Made by a program: the position numbers and the translations under genes. This document shows, in pieces, positions 29,631 through 38,833 of a DNA stretch of 64,000 bases (positions are counted from its first letter, which is position 1; each line of letters starts with the position of its first letter). The notes beneath the pieces were generated by a model. That model saw nothing but the letters and a program-made list of their open reading frames with translations, did not search any database and had not been told where the DNA came from. The stretch is from an uncultured Clostridia bacterium (GTDB lineage: Bacteria > Bacillota > Clostridia > Christensenellales > CAG-138). Location of the stretch: assembly GCA_946411635.1 (NCBI GenBank), contig CAMKES010000006.1, positions 1 through 64,000 of the forward strand, in the 5' to 3' direction.

Positions 29631-30530
29631 TCATTCCCCGAAGGAAACGCTCTTCGCCCACTTCACAAACGTGGAGCGCATCTTGGAGAAGTCCTTTTCG
29701 AGCGAACAGAACTGGACGTCCCAGAACGCTTTTTCGCTCTTGTAGAACGTGACGAGATACCGCACCTTCTCCCCGGAGTTCGGATCCTTCTGCGTAAACT
29801 CGAAATACGGGATGCCGTCCTCCTCCTTCACGCCCGTGTCGCTGCTGATGCTGCCGCCGAGCAGGGCGTATTCCGCAAATTCCTTCGCCGAGATCGCCGT
29901 GAATTCCTCCTGCATTTCGGCGTCGATCGTATCGAAGCCGACGCGTTCCACGAGGACCGCGGCGTCGTCGGAATAGAAGTAGCCCGCGAAGTTCAGCTTG
30001 GACTCCTTCTTGAACGAGGAATCCAGCGTGATATCCATCTCCATCGCCGTGAAGTTCCTGTCCTTCTCCTTCTTGGAGCAGTTCAGGACCTTGCCCTTTA
30101 CAAGCCCGAAGCCGACCGCAAACAGGACGCCGAGCAGCACCGAAATGATCGTGATCAGCGTGCCGGATTTTTTGGAGCCCTTCCGGAGCTGCTGCGCTTC
30201 CTCGGAATCGTTGTCGTCGAAGCGGAACGCGTTGCCCGCCGACGGGTTGAGCTTGCACGCGCCGCTCAGGTATACGTCCGTATTGCCCTCGGGAAGCGGA
30301 TACAGCTCGACGCAGAATTCCTGGCTTGCCTGGCCGTTGATGACGAAGAGTTTCGTCGCTTCCTCGCCGACCTCGAACGTGATCGTTTCGCCGTTTTTCA
30401 TCTCGCCGACCTTGCGGCACGGCACGCCCTGGATCATCATGTCCGGCGCCTGCGCGTCCTCCGCGAAAACGCGGAATTTCGCAAGCGATCCGACGAAGCT
30501 CTTTTTCCGTTCAATGGTTACGTTTCTCAT
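29631..30530 (-). CDS. Unknown one-TM protein
   Basis: A 299-aa protein I do not recognise. The N-terminal 120 residues are predicted soluble and beta-rich (a carrier or SHS2-like cytoplasmic domain is possible). One strong TM helix lies at about 122-142 (TLITIISVLLGVLFAVGFGL). The remainder (about 150-299) is soluble, acidic and begins with a short Lys-rich patch. No catalytic motif is evident. GAGGAGG precedes the ATG by 5-6 nt, and a good promoter lies at 30561-30589, so it is transcribed alone. It shares no obvious operon with moxR or trxB. Confidence 0.75.
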   Translation of the reverse strand: MRNVTIERKKSFVGSLAKFRVFAEDAQAPDMMIQGVPCRKVGEMKNGETITFEVGEEATKLFVINGQASQEFCVELYPLPEGNTDVYLSGACKLNPSAGNAFRFDDNDSEEAQQLRKGSKKSGTLITIISVLLGVLFAVGFGLVKGKVLNCSKKEKDRNFTAMEMDITLDSSFKKESKLNFAGYFYSDDAAVLVERVGFDTIDAEMQEEFTAISAKEFAEYALLGGSISSDTGVKEEDGIPYFEFTQKDPNSGEKVRYLVTFYKSEKAFWDVQFCSLEKDFSKMRSTFVKWAKSVSFGE

Positions 30531-30560
30531 AAGTCCCTCCTCATTTTCCGTTCCATGCGT

Positions 30561-30589
30561 ATGGTATCACGGCGGTCTGCCGCCGTCAA
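30561..30589 (-). promoter_or_regulatory. Promoter of the unknown one-TM gene
   Basis: Minus-strand -35 TTGACG (30584-30589), 17-bp spacer, -10 TACCAT (30561-30566). The leader is about 25-30 nt and contains the GAGGAGG ribosome site. Confidence 0.6.
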
Positions 30590-30654
30590 GACTGCGCGGC
30601 GTGCCGTTTCCGTATATACAGACAGCGCGGCGGCGCAAAATGCTGCCGCGGAGC

Positions 30655-32901
30655 TCAGATCACGAACCGGATCCAGCGGCAGAAGAACCGCCGCACCGGC
30701 CGGTCCGCATACAGCGCGTCCTGCGCCTCTTTGACGCGCTTCAGAAGGATCCTGTGCTCGCGGTGCATCTTATGGTCCGAGAACGCCGCCTCCGTCGCCC
30801 ATTCCTCGGCGTCGGGATCCTTCGGCGCGCCGAAGCGTTCGAGGCGCTTCAGATAATACGCGATCTCGGGGATCGAGCGGCGCACGTTCTTATCGCGGAA
30901 CCGCGCCTCTCTGCGGCGTCTCCGGAGCGTTCCGGCAAAGATCCATGCCGCAGGCGCGAGCGGGATCAGAAGCAGCAGCCAGAGCGCGCCGTTCCGTTTC
31001 GGCGTGCCGCCTGACGCGCCGCCTCCGCCCTGTCCGTTCGGAGACGCGGACGCGGGTTCGGGCGTGCGGTCGGCGTCGGGCGTGACGGGAGGCTGCAGCG
31101 TTTCCGGCGCGTCCAAAGGCGCTTCGGTCGGCTGCGGCGTGGCGGGCGCGGACGGTTCCGGCGTGACAGCGCCCGGCGCGGGCGTGATCGTCGGCGCCGC
31201 GTACGGCTCGGCCGTGCTGATCGGAGACGTCGGATCGTAGTCGAAGCCGCTCGTGCTCTCGATCGGGACCCAGCCGACGCCCTCGACATAGACCTCCGCC
31301 CACGCGTGCGAAGCGCTTTCGGGAATCGGGACCCAGTCGTTCGCCGTCCGGATCCTGGCGCAGTACCCGACGGTATAGCGCGCGGGCACGTCGATCGCCT
31401 GCAGCATCGCCGTCGTCGCGCTTGCGAAATGCACGCAATAGCCTTCGTGGCTTTCCGTCAGGAAATACATCACGAAATCCTTTCCGTCCGGAAGCGGCGC
31501 GGGCGAAAGCGCGTATCTGCCGGATCTCCGGACGAACGCGGCGACGCGCGTTGCCGTTTCGTACGCGTCCTCCCCGCGGGAGATCCCGTTTCGGTTCGCA
31601 AGCGAACGGAGCGCGCGCTTTTCGGGTCCGTCCGGCATGACGTACTGTTCTTCGATAAATCTGACGTACGCGCGCTCGTCGGACGCGGCCGGTCCGCGCT
31701 CGTTCACGTCGAATGCGGACACGTCCCACACGTAGGACGTGCGTCCGCGCGTTTTGACGCCGGATTCGCCCGGCACGACGTACCATTCCGTGCGGTCGTA
31801 CCGCTGATAGGAGACCGATTCGTCGGGCTGCGCATCGTCCGGAACGGACGCCGGACGGATGAACCCGTACGGCACCAAACGTTCATTCGACCGGTACGAG
31901 CTGATCGAAAGGACCGTTTTCGCGCGGCGCCCGCTGCCGAGCGCTTCCATCGAGCGGAACGCGCCGTCGTATTCCTTCGCGGCAAGCCATCTGCCGTTTT
32001 CATACGCGCCGTACGAATGTGTGCGCAGAAGATACGTGCCGGCCTTCGTCGCGTATAGCTCGAACGCGGTCTCTTCGCTCTCCTCGCGGTCGCCGAGATC
32101 GTTCAGATTGACCGTGCTCGGGTTGCTCTTTCCGAACGTACCGATGAAAAGGTCCTCGACCTGTTCGAAGCGGTTGCCCAGCATCCGCTTTCGTTCCTCG
32201 AAGGAGATCGGCGTAAACGAACGCTCCGGCGCGATCGCGAGGATCAGGAATCCGAACCCGAGCATCAGCGCGGCAAGGATCGAGAAGAACGCGCCCGCCT
32301 GCTGCGGTTCGCCCTTCCGGACTCCGTGTCCGAACAGGGTGTAGCCGCACCAGAGCGCCATCAGCACCGCCGTCCACAGCGCGGGACGGCAGTTCGTGTA
32401 GACCATGCCGAGCAGAAACATCGGAAGCGGGATCAGCGCCGGCAGCAGAAGCAGCTTCCCGCGGATCAGCGAAAACGACGCGAGCAGGCCGATCAGCGCG
32501 GCGACGCCCGACAGGAACGCCGTGACCGCGCGCTCGGGCTCGGTGACCTCCGCGGCGAGCGCGTCGAGCCCGGACAGATCCGGAACGATCGTGACGCTGT
32601 CTCTGACCTCGCCGAGAACGGTATCCAGATAAAACACCCCGCCGTCGCGCAGCAGCCCGTAGCCGAACACGATGAACAGGAGCATCCCCAGAAGGAATGC
32701 CGCGCCGACGACGATCCCGAAGCGCGGCATGTTCATGCCGAACGAAAGCAGCAGCGCGGCGATCGTGCAGAAGAGGATCAGGCCCTTCAGCGAGAACCCG
32801 ATCGCAAACGCCGTCGGCAGCGCGCAGACGGCCGCAAGCATGCAGCACGTGACGGCGACCGCGTCCGCAAGGCCCTTGAGTACGACGTTCAGCGTCTTCA
32901 T
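30655..32901 (-). CDS. Transglutaminase-like membrane protein
   Basis: A 748-aa protein with an N-terminal bundle of about six TM helices (about 10-215), an extracytoplasmic transglutaminase-like domain (about 330-560) and a low-complexity Pro/Thr/Ala linker (about 575-635). It ends with a further TM helix (about 645-668) and a basic cytoplasmic tail. The catalytic triad region is visible: YCVHFASATTAML (Cys), SHAWAEVYVEGVGW (His) and ESTSGFDYDP (Asp). AGGAGG lies 7 nt before ATG 32901, which overlaps the DUF58 stop (ATGA). It completes the common moxR-DUF58-transglutaminase set, whose role is thought to be surface protein or complex maturation. Confidence 0.9.
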   Translation of the reverse strand: MKTLNVVLKGLADAVAVTCCMLAAVCALPTAFAIGFSLKGLILFCTIAALLLSFGMNMPRFGIVVGAAFLLGMLLFIVFGYGLLRDGGVFYLDTVLGEVRDSVTIVPDLSGLDALAAEVTEPERAVTAFLSGVAALIGLLASFSLIRGKLLLLPALIPLPMFLLGMVYTNCRPALWTAVLMALWCGYTLFGHGVRKGEPQQAGAFFSILAALMLGFGFLILAIAPERSFTPISFEERKRMLGNRFEQVEDLFIGTFGKSNPSTVNLNDLGDREESEETAFELYATKAGTYLLRTHSYGAYENGRWLAAKEYDGAFRSMEALGSGRRAKTVLSISSYRSNERLVPYGFIRPASVPDDAQPDESVSYQRYDRTEWYVVPGESGVKTRGRTSYVWDVSAFDVNERGPAASDERAYVRFIEEQYVMPDGPEKRALRSLANRNGISRGEDAYETATRVAAFVRRSGRYALSPAPLPDGKDFVMYFLTESHEGYCVHFASATTAMLQAIDVPARYTVGYCARIRTANDWVPIPESASHAWAEVYVEGVGWVPIESTSGFDYDPTSPISTAEPYAAPTITPAPGAVTPEPSAPATPQPTEAPLDAPETLQPPVTPDADRTPEPASASPNGQGGGGASGGTPKRNGALWLLLLIPLAPAAWIFAGTLRRRRREARFRDKNVRRSIPEIAYYLKRLERFGAPKDPDAEEWATEAAFSDHKMHREHRILLKRVKEAQDALYADRPVRRFFCRWIRFVI

Positions 32902-33851
32902 GACCGCGCCTCCTTTTTGGGAACGATGCGATACACGAGCGTATCGCTTCCCGGCGCGACGGGCGTCGCCGTCTCGGCGCGGATCGGTTCGGAAAGCGCG
33001 GACTTCAGAAACCGCCCGAATTCGCCGTCGGAGCGGATATACGTGCTGTGAAGACCGAAATGCAGAAGATAGGTGACGCCGTTTTCCAGCAGCAGATCGG
33101 AAAGAAAGCGCAGCTGTTCCAAGGCGCTCTGCTGCGCGGCGTAGTCGGCGTACAGGTCCATCGAAAGGACGACGTTTTTGCGGATCAGCTCCTGCGGCTC
33201 GCGCACGATCGTTTCGCCGTATTTTTCCGACAGCTTCCAATGGATCAGATTGATCGCGTCCCCTTCGCGGTACGGACGCAGCTCGTGCTCCTCGGAAAAT
33301 CCGAGCGGCTTGGGCTTGGTGATGCGCGGCGACGGTTCGATGAGCTCCGGCACGGGAACGGGCGGTTCGGCGTTCGGAAGCACCGTGAACGCGACCGGTC
33401 CGCTTCTGCGGATCGGGATCGAGAACAGGCCCAGATAGTCGCAGCAGCGCGCTCTGCGGATGCGGTAGGAGATCGTGCCGAGCCGTTCCGTTTCCGGCTC
33501 GAACGTTTCCTCTCCCGCGCAGACGCCGTTGATGCGGATCTTTTTCCGGATCCCGCGCGCGTCCAGGAACAGGTTCCGCTGCTGGACCGTGATCTTCACG
33601 ACCTCCGGCGGGAGGAAAAACCGGGTCGCGGTCCGCAGCGTCACGCGGGCCGCGCGGCCGCGCCGGACGTCGCCGCACGCGAACAGATCCGCGCGCGTGG
33701 TGAGGATCGCGGGTAAACTGATGAGAAGCGATAATACGGGAACGAACAGCAGAAAAAGCAGTACGAAATACGTTTCGTACTGCCCGTACGCAAGATGCAT
33801 CACCGCCGCACCGAGCAGCAGCGCGGCGTACGTCAGCCGCCGTCCGATCAT
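32898..33851 (-). CDS. DUF58 domain-containing protein
   Basis: A 317-aa protein with two N-terminal TM helices (about 8-45), a beta-rich segment and a C-terminal vWA-like DUF58 domain. The DUF58 signature is ELRPYREGDAINLIHWKLSEK, followed by VVLSMDLYADYA, which resembles a degenerate MIDAS. ATG 33851 overlaps the moxR stop by 4 bp, and the stop overlaps the transglutaminase start by 4 bp. DUF58 proteins are partners of MoxR ATPases. Confidence 0.9.
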   Translation of the reverse strand: MIGRRLTYAALLLGAAVMHLAYGQYETYFVLLFLLFVPVLSLLISLPAILTTRADLFACGDVRRGRAARVTLRTATRFFLPPEVVKITVQQRNLFLDARGIRKKIRINGVCAGEETFEPETERLGTISYRIRRARCCDYLGLFSIPIRRSGPVAFTVLPNAEPPVPVPELIEPSPRITKPKPLGFSEEHELRPYREGDAINLIHWKLSEKYGETIVREPQELIRKNVVLSMDLYADYAAQQSALEQLRFLSDLLLENGVTYLLHFGLHSTYIRSDGEFGRFLKSALSEPIRAETATPVAPGSDTLVYRIVPKKEARS

Positions 33852-34780
33852 GCGCGTACGGCGGGCGGCGCGGTATGCGCCAGCACGTCGGAGACCACGG
33901 TCTCCGCGGTCTGTCCGGAGGCTTTCGCCTCGGGCGTCAGGATCAGACGGTGCGTGACCGTCGCCGGATAGATGAGCTTGACGTCGCCGGGGATCACGTA
34001 ATCGCGGCCCTGCACCCATGCCGCCGCCTTCGCCATCGAAACGACGGCAAGCGACGCGCGCGGGCTTGCGCCCTGCAGGACCGATCCGTGCGAGCGCGTG
34101 GCGTTCGAGAGGCGGATCACGTAATCGAAGATCTTTTTATCGACGAAGGTGGAATCGACCGCGAGACGGATCTCGTACAGACCCGCGCTGTCCGCGACGA
34201 GCTGCACGTCGTCCAGGGGGTTGCCCTGCTGTTTGCGGTTCAGAAGCTCCAGTTCGTCGGACGGACGGGGATAGCCGAGCGACAGACGCACCATGAACCG
34301 GTCGAGCTGCGAATCGGGCAGCAGCTGCGTGCCGCTTGCGCCGACGGGGTTCTGCGTGGCGATGACCACGAACGGATCCGGCACCGGATGCGTGACGCCG
34401 TCGACGGTGACGTTTCCCTCCTCCATCGCTTCGAGCAGCGCGGACTGCGTGCGGCTCGTCGCGCGGTTCAGCTCGTCCGCAAGGAACAGGTTGCACAGGA
34501 TCGCGCCGGGCTTGTAGACCATCTGCCCGCTCGCCTTGTCGTACAGGGAAAACCCGACGATATCGCTCGGCAGCACGTCCGGCGTGAACTGCACGCGCCG
34601 GTATTCGAGACCGAGCGCCTTTGAAAACGCAAGCGCCATCGTCGTTTTGCCGACGCCCGGAATGTCTTCAAGCAGGATATGTCCGCGCGCAAGGATCGCA
34701 AGCAGCGCCATCACAAGGACGTTGTCTTTGCCGACGACGGCTTTTTTGAGCTCGAGAATGATGGATTTCGGATCGTTCAT
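33848..34780 (-). CDS. MoxR-family AAA+ ATPase
   Basis: A 310-aa ATPase. Walker A GVGKTTMALAF (residues 41-51), Walker B LFLADELNRA with the MoxR-typical NRA, sensor 1 ATQNPVGASGTQLLPDSQLD, and the C-terminal lid domain are all present. MoxR proteins act as chaperones that activate vWA-containing partners; the partner here is the overlapping DUF58 gene. Confidence 0.95.
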   Translation of the reverse strand: MNDPKSIILELKKAVVGKDNVLVMALLAILARGHILLEDIPGVGKTTMALAFSKALGLEYRRVQFTPDVLPSDIVGFSLYDKASGQMVYKPGAILCNLFLADELNRATSRTQSALLEAMEEGNVTVDGVTHPVPDPFVVIATQNPVGASGTQLLPDSQLDRFMVRLSLGYPRPSDELELLNRKQQGNPLDDVQLVADSAGLYEIRLAVDSTFVDKKIFDYVIRLSNATRSHGSVLQGASPRASLAVVSMAKAAAWVQGRDYVIPGDVKLIYPATVTHRLILTPEAKASGQTAETVVSDVLAHTAPPAVRA

Positions 34781-34827
34781 GTGCCTCTCCCCGGATAAAA
34801 CGGACGCTTCGTCCGCTGATCGGATTC

Positions 34828-34833
34828 ATTATA
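34828..34833 (-). promoter_or_regulatory. -10 element of the moxR operon
   Basis: Minus-strand TATAAT 47 nt before the moxR ATG, in an AT-rich gap. No convincing -35 at the right spacing. Confidence 0.45.
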
Positions 34834-34907
34834 CCATATATTACCGCAAAAATGCGGATTATTTGTGTATAAACTGCAACGAATTGTCCGTTTCGCGCAA
34901 TTTTTCG

Positions 34908-34942
34908 AAAAAAAAACGGCAACGGCACATGCGCCGTTGCCG
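34908..34942 (-). terminator. Terminator of glgP
   Basis: A perfect 10-bp stem (CGGCAACGGC / GCCGTTGCCG, 34917-34942) is followed on the minus strand by nine T residues. Confidence 0.9.
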
Positions 34943-34955
34943 CGATGGGATCGGT

Positions 34956-37325
34956 TTACCAGAGCTTGATCGCTTCGTGATGCGGGAGTTCTTTGATGTG
35001 CCAGATCTCGTCCGCGTACTGGCGGATCGTGCGGTCCGACGAGAACTTGCCCGCGCTCGCCGTGTTGACGATGCACTTTCTTGCAAACGCGCGAAGGTCT
35101 TTATAGTCGTTCAGCGCGTCGAGCTTGCGGTCGATGTACGGCAGCATCTCCTGCAGGACGAAGTAGTAGTCCGGCTTCTGCCAGCCGTTTCCGAACAGGA
35201 GCGACCGGTGCAGATCGGTGAAGACGCCGGTGCCGTTGTCGGAGAACGTGCCGTCGATCAGCGTGTCGACCACGCGGCGCACGCGCGGCTCGTAGTCGTA
35301 GATCGCCTTGGGATTGTAGTGCGGACGCAGCGCGTTCAGATCGTCGACGCTGCAGCCGAATACGTAGTTGTTCTCCTCGCCCGCCTCCGCGACGATCTCG
35401 ACGTTCGCGCCGTCGAAGGTGCCGAGCGTGACCGCGCCGTTGAGCATCAGCTTCATGTTGCCGGTGCCGCTCGCCTCGGTGCCGGCCGGCGAGATCTGTT
35501 CGGAGATGTCCGCCGCCGGAATGATGTGCTCGGCGTACGAGCAGTTGTAGTTGTGCACGAACACCACGCGCATCAGATCCTTTACGTCCGGATCGTTGTT
35601 GATCTTTTTCGCGATCTCGTTGATATACTTGATCGCGGCCTTTGCGCGAAGGTATCCGGGCGCGGCCTTCGCGCCGAAGATGAACGCCGTCGGCGTGAAG
35701 TCTTTGATGCGGCCGTCCTTGATGCCGAAGTACAGGTCCATGATCGCGAACGCGTTCAGAAGCTGGCGCTTGTACTCGTGCATGCGCTTGACCTGCACGT
35801 CGAAGCAGAACGATTCGGGCAGATCGACGCCCTCGCGCTCCGCGATGATCCTGCGCAGCTGACGCTTCTTTTCGCGCTTGACCGCGATGAATTCGTCGAC
35901 GTCCGCGTCGGTCATGAACTGCTTCAGGCCCTTGAGCTGTTCGAGATCGGTGATCCAGCCGCCGCCGATGCGCTCGGTGATATAGCGCGAAAGCTCGGGG
36001 TTGCACAGTCCCAGCCAGCGGCGCTGCGTGATGCCGTTCGTCTTGTTCTGGAAACGCTCCGGATAGACCTGATACCAGCAGTGCAGCACGTCGTCCTTCA
36101 GGATCTGCGTGTGGATCTCGGCAACGCCGTTGACGCAGCTCGACGCGTACACGGCGAGGTTCGCCATGCGGATGATGTTGTTCGAAACGATCGCGTACGG
36201 TTCGCAGTCGAGTCCCTTCGCCATGATCTCGCCGCAGAGCTTGGTGTTGATGCGGTAGATGATGTCGTAGATCTCCGGCAGCAGATCGCGGAACAGGTTG
36301 ACGTCCCACTTTTCAAGCGCTTCCTGCATGACCGTGTGGTTCGTGTAGGAGAACGTCTTCTGCGCGATCGCGAACGATTCGTCGAACGAAAGGCCCTCGA
36401 GCATGAGCAGCCGCATCAGCTCCGGAATGGAGACCGTCGGATGCGTGTCGTTGAGCTGGATGGAAACGAGATCCGCAAACTCCGTGATCGGGCGGTTCTC
36501 GCGCTTGAAGCGGAACAGCAGGTCCTGCAGCGACGCCGAAGACAGGAAATACTGCTGCTTCAGGCGCAGACGCTTGCCCGCGGTGGTCGTGTCGTTCGGA
36601 TACAGAACGCGCGTGATGTCCTCGACCGCGTTCTTTTCGAGAACGGCGACCGCGTATTCCTGGTTGTTGAACTTCTCAAAATCGAAGTCCTGCACCGCCT
36701 CGCTCTGCCAGAGCCGCAGCGTGCCGATATTGTCGGTATGATAGCCGATGATCGGCATATCGTACGGCACGGCGCGAACGGTCTGATCGGAGAAATGCAC
36801 GAACACCTCGTGCGTGTCGCGGCGGCGGCTCCACGGATCGCCGAAGCGCTGCCAGTCGTCCGCGCTCTCGGTCTGGAATCCGTTGGTGAAGGTCTGTTTG
36901 AACAGACCGTACTTGTACCGGATGCCGTATCCGTCGAGCGGCAGATTCATCGTCGCCGCGGAATCGAGGAAGCACGCGGCAAGACGGCCCAGACCGCCGT
37001 TGCCGAGCGCCGCGTCTTCGATATCTTCAAACGCCGCGAGATCCAGCCCGCGCGCTTCGAATTCCTTTTTGACTTCGTCCAGAATGCCCAGCGCGAACAG
37101 ATTGTTGTACACCATGCGCCCGACGAGGTATTCTGCGGAAAAATAATATGTGCTCCTGGTGCGCTCGTGCGCGTGACGGCTCTCGTACCACGGTTCGGCG
37201 ATCGCGCCCATCACGACCGATGCAAGCGCCGCGTGAAGCTGCTGCACCGTCGCCTCTTCGAGAGAGACCTGCGCGTCCCGTTTCAGCACCAGTTCGATTT
37301 GCTGCATGATCGTTTCGACTTCCAT
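34956..37325 (-). CDS. glgP: Glycogen/maltodextrin phosphorylase
   Basis: A 789-aa PLP-dependent alpha-glucan phosphorylase releasing glucose-1-phosphate. The PLP lysine lies in the diagnostic EASGTGNMKLMLNGA. Other family blocks are GNGGLGRLAACFLDS near 107-121, VSIQLNDTHPTVSIPELMR and RMHEYKRQLLN. Length is typical of bacterial enzymes. It has its own promoter and terminator, and no glgA/B/C neighbours, so it is a free-standing degradative enzyme. Confidence 0.97.
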   Translation of the reverse strand: MEVETIMQQIELVLKRDAQVSLEEATVQQLHAALASVVMGAIAEPWYESRHAHERTRSTYYFSAEYLVGRMVYNNLFALGILDEVKKEFEARGLDLAAFEDIEDAALGNGGLGRLAACFLDSAATMNLPLDGYGIRYKYGLFKQTFTNGFQTESADDWQRFGDPWSRRRDTHEVFVHFSDQTVRAVPYDMPIIGYHTDNIGTLRLWQSEAVQDFDFEKFNNQEYAVAVLEKNAVEDITRVLYPNDTTTAGKRLRLKQQYFLSSASLQDLLFRFKRENRPITEFADLVSIQLNDTHPTVSIPELMRLLMLEGLSFDESFAIAQKTFSYTNHTVMQEALEKWDVNLFRDLLPEIYDIIYRINTKLCGEIMAKGLDCEPYAIVSNNIIRMANLAVYASSCVNGVAEIHTQILKDDVLHCWYQVYPERFQNKTNGITQRRWLGLCNPELSRYITERIGGGWITDLEQLKGLKQFMTDADVDEFIAVKREKKRQLRRIIAEREGVDLPESFCFDVQVKRMHEYKRQLLNAFAIMDLYFGIKDGRIKDFTPTAFIFGAKAAPGYLRAKAAIKYINEIAKKINNDPDVKDLMRVVFVHNYNCSYAEHIIPAADISEQISPAGTEASGTGNMKLMLNGAVTLGTFDGANVEIVAEAGEENNYVFGCSVDDLNALRPHYNPKAIYDYEPRVRRVVDTLIDGTFSDNGTGVFTDLHRSLLFGNGWQKPDYYFVLQEMLPYIDRKLDALNDYKDLRAFARKCIVNTASAGKFSSDRTIRQYADEIWHIKELPHHEAIKLW

Positions 37326-37354
37326 AATCCGCTCCCCTTCCGATGATTGTCTGT

Positions 37355-37383
37355 ATTATATCATATTCGACGCGGATATGCAA
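37355..37383 (-). promoter_or_regulatory. Promoter of glgP
   Basis: Minus-strand -35 TTGCAT (37378-37383), 17-bp spacer, -10 TATAAT (37355-37360). The -35 begins inside the T-run of the preceding terminator, so termination and initiation signals overlap. Confidence 0.8.
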
Positions 37384-37412
37384 AAAAATCCGACGGATTT
37401 TTTCCGTCGGAT
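37382..37412 (-). terminator. Terminator of the NlpC/P60 gene
   Basis: Stem ATCCGACGGA / TCCGTCGGAT (37388-37412), with seven T residues after it on the minus strand. Confidence 0.88.
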
Positions 37413-37439
37413 CGTGTAAAAAATTCGTAAAGTGCCGGA

Positions 37440-38735
37440 TCAGCTCCACGGGCGTCTGGCGTTGACGAAATTCCGCTTCCAGTAGTTGGAGACCGCGCGC
37501 TTGACCACCTTGCCGTTCGCGCTCGACGCGTCGATCATCATGCCGCCGCCGATATAGATGCCGCAGTGGCTGACGGTGCTCGAGCTGTCGCTCTTGAAGA
37601 ACAGGATGTCGCCCTTCTGGAGATCGCTGATCTTTGTGACGTTCTTCCAGCGGCTCACCCGCGAGAAGCCCGCCGCGTTCATGCGGATGGTGCTTACCCC
37701 CGCCTGCTTCAGGCAGTAATACACGAATCCGGAACAGTCGAAGGTGTTCGGACCCTTGTCGCCGAGCACGTACTCGCAGCCGATCTTGGAATTCGCCGCC
37801 TTGATGAACTTGTCGACCTTCGTGTCCTTCTTCGGCGTCGGGGTCGCGGTCTTGCCGGTTTTCTTCGTCGCGGCCGCCGCGGCTTCTTTCTTTTCCTTTT
37901 CCTTCTGCGCCTTCTCCTCGGCCTTCTGCCGTTCCTCCAGCGCCTTCGAGATCTTCGCGCCGTCGCTGTAGAGCTTTTCGAGCGTCTTTTCGCCCGCCTT
38001 GCCGTCGGCGGAAAGCCCGTTCCGCTTCTGGAACGCCTTGACCGCTTCGATCGTCTTTTCGCCGTAGACGCGGTCGACCTCGCCCTCCGAGAGGTAGCCG
38101 AGATCGACGAGCTGCTCCTGCAGCATCTTCACGTCGCGGCCCTCCGCGCCCTCCACCATCATGTAGTGCTGCGCGTCCCTGCCGTACAGAAGCGTCTGCG
38201 TCTGCTCGCCCGCAACGCCGTCCTGTTCGAGCCCGTGCTGACGCTGGAACAGCGAAACGGCGTACGCCGTGCTGTTGCCGAAGTAGTCGGTCGGTTCCTC
38301 GATCTCAAGATAGCCGAGTTCCATCAGGCGGGTCTGAAGCTTCGTGACCTCTTCGCCGCTGTCGTGCTTTTTCAGCACCTGATAACCCGGTGCGGGCGAA
38401 GCAGTCGCTTCTGCGCCGGTTTCTCCGCCGGGCTCGTCCGTTCCGTCCGCCGGATCGTCGATACGGTCCGGATCGGTGGTTTCGTTCCCGTCGGGAATCT
38501 GTTCTTCCGCTTGCTTCGGCGGCTGCAGCAGCGCCGGGATCGGCGCGGCGGAGCCGGCGTTCGCCTGCGATGCGGTCTTCGCTCTGCACGAGGCGGCGCC
38601 GAGGATCAGCGCGACCAGAAGCAGCAGCGCGGCAAGCGCAAACAGCGCGACCGTCAGGAAGGTGCGCTTCTGTGCCACGTTGAGCTTTTTCCAGTTATGC
38701 AGAACGTCGAAAACCGTGAGTTTTGTTTTTTCCAT
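37440..38735 (-). CDS. PG-binding NlpC/P60 endopeptidase
   Basis: A 431-aa cell-wall hydrolase. One TM helix (about 24-48), two peptidoglycan_binding_1 repeats (about 118-185 and 195-255, each with the LQ-x-x-L-x-x-LGYL pattern), a Lys/Ala/Glu-rich linker (about 258-300), then an NlpC/P60 domain to the end. The catalytic Cys is in TFDCSGFVYYCL and the His in VSHCGIYIGGGMMIDA. It would cleave stem-peptide bonds outside the membrane. The -10 element ends 6 nt before the ATG. Confidence 0.93.
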   Translation of the reverse strand: MEKTKLTVFDVLHNWKKLNVAQKRTFLTVALFALAALLLLVALILGAASCRAKTASQANAGSAAPIPALLQPPKQAEEQIPDGNETTDPDRIDDPADGTDEPGGETGAEATASPAPGYQVLKKHDSGEEVTKLQTRLMELGYLEIEEPTDYFGNSTAYAVSLFQRQHGLEQDGVAGEQTQTLLYGRDAQHYMMVEGAEGRDVKMLQEQLVDLGYLSEGEVDRVYGEKTIEAVKAFQKRNGLSADGKAGEKTLEKLYSDGAKISKALEERQKAEEKAQKEKEKKEAAAAATKKTGKTATPTPKKDTKVDKFIKAANSKIGCEYVLGDKGPNTFDCSGFVYYCLKQAGVSTIRMNAAGFSRVSRWKNVTKISDLQKGDILFFKSDSSSTVSHCGIYIGGGMMIDASSANGKVVKRAVSNYWKRNFVNARRPWS

Positions 38736-38741
38736 ACGAAA

Positions 38742-38770
38742 AGTGTATCTCCTATCGTGCCGGTCCGCAA
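38742..38770 (-). promoter_or_regulatory. Promoter of the NlpC/P60 gene, near-zero leader
   Basis: Minus-strand -35 TTGCGG (38765-38770), 17-bp spacer, -10 TACACT (38742-38747), then only 6 nt to the ATG. An AGGAG motif exists but lies upstream of the -10, so it would not be in this transcript. Confidence 0.5.
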
Positions 38771-38833
38771 GGCTTCGCCGCCGAAGTTTAACAAAATTTC
38801 ATATCTGTGTTGCAAATATGTTGCATCTGCGGC

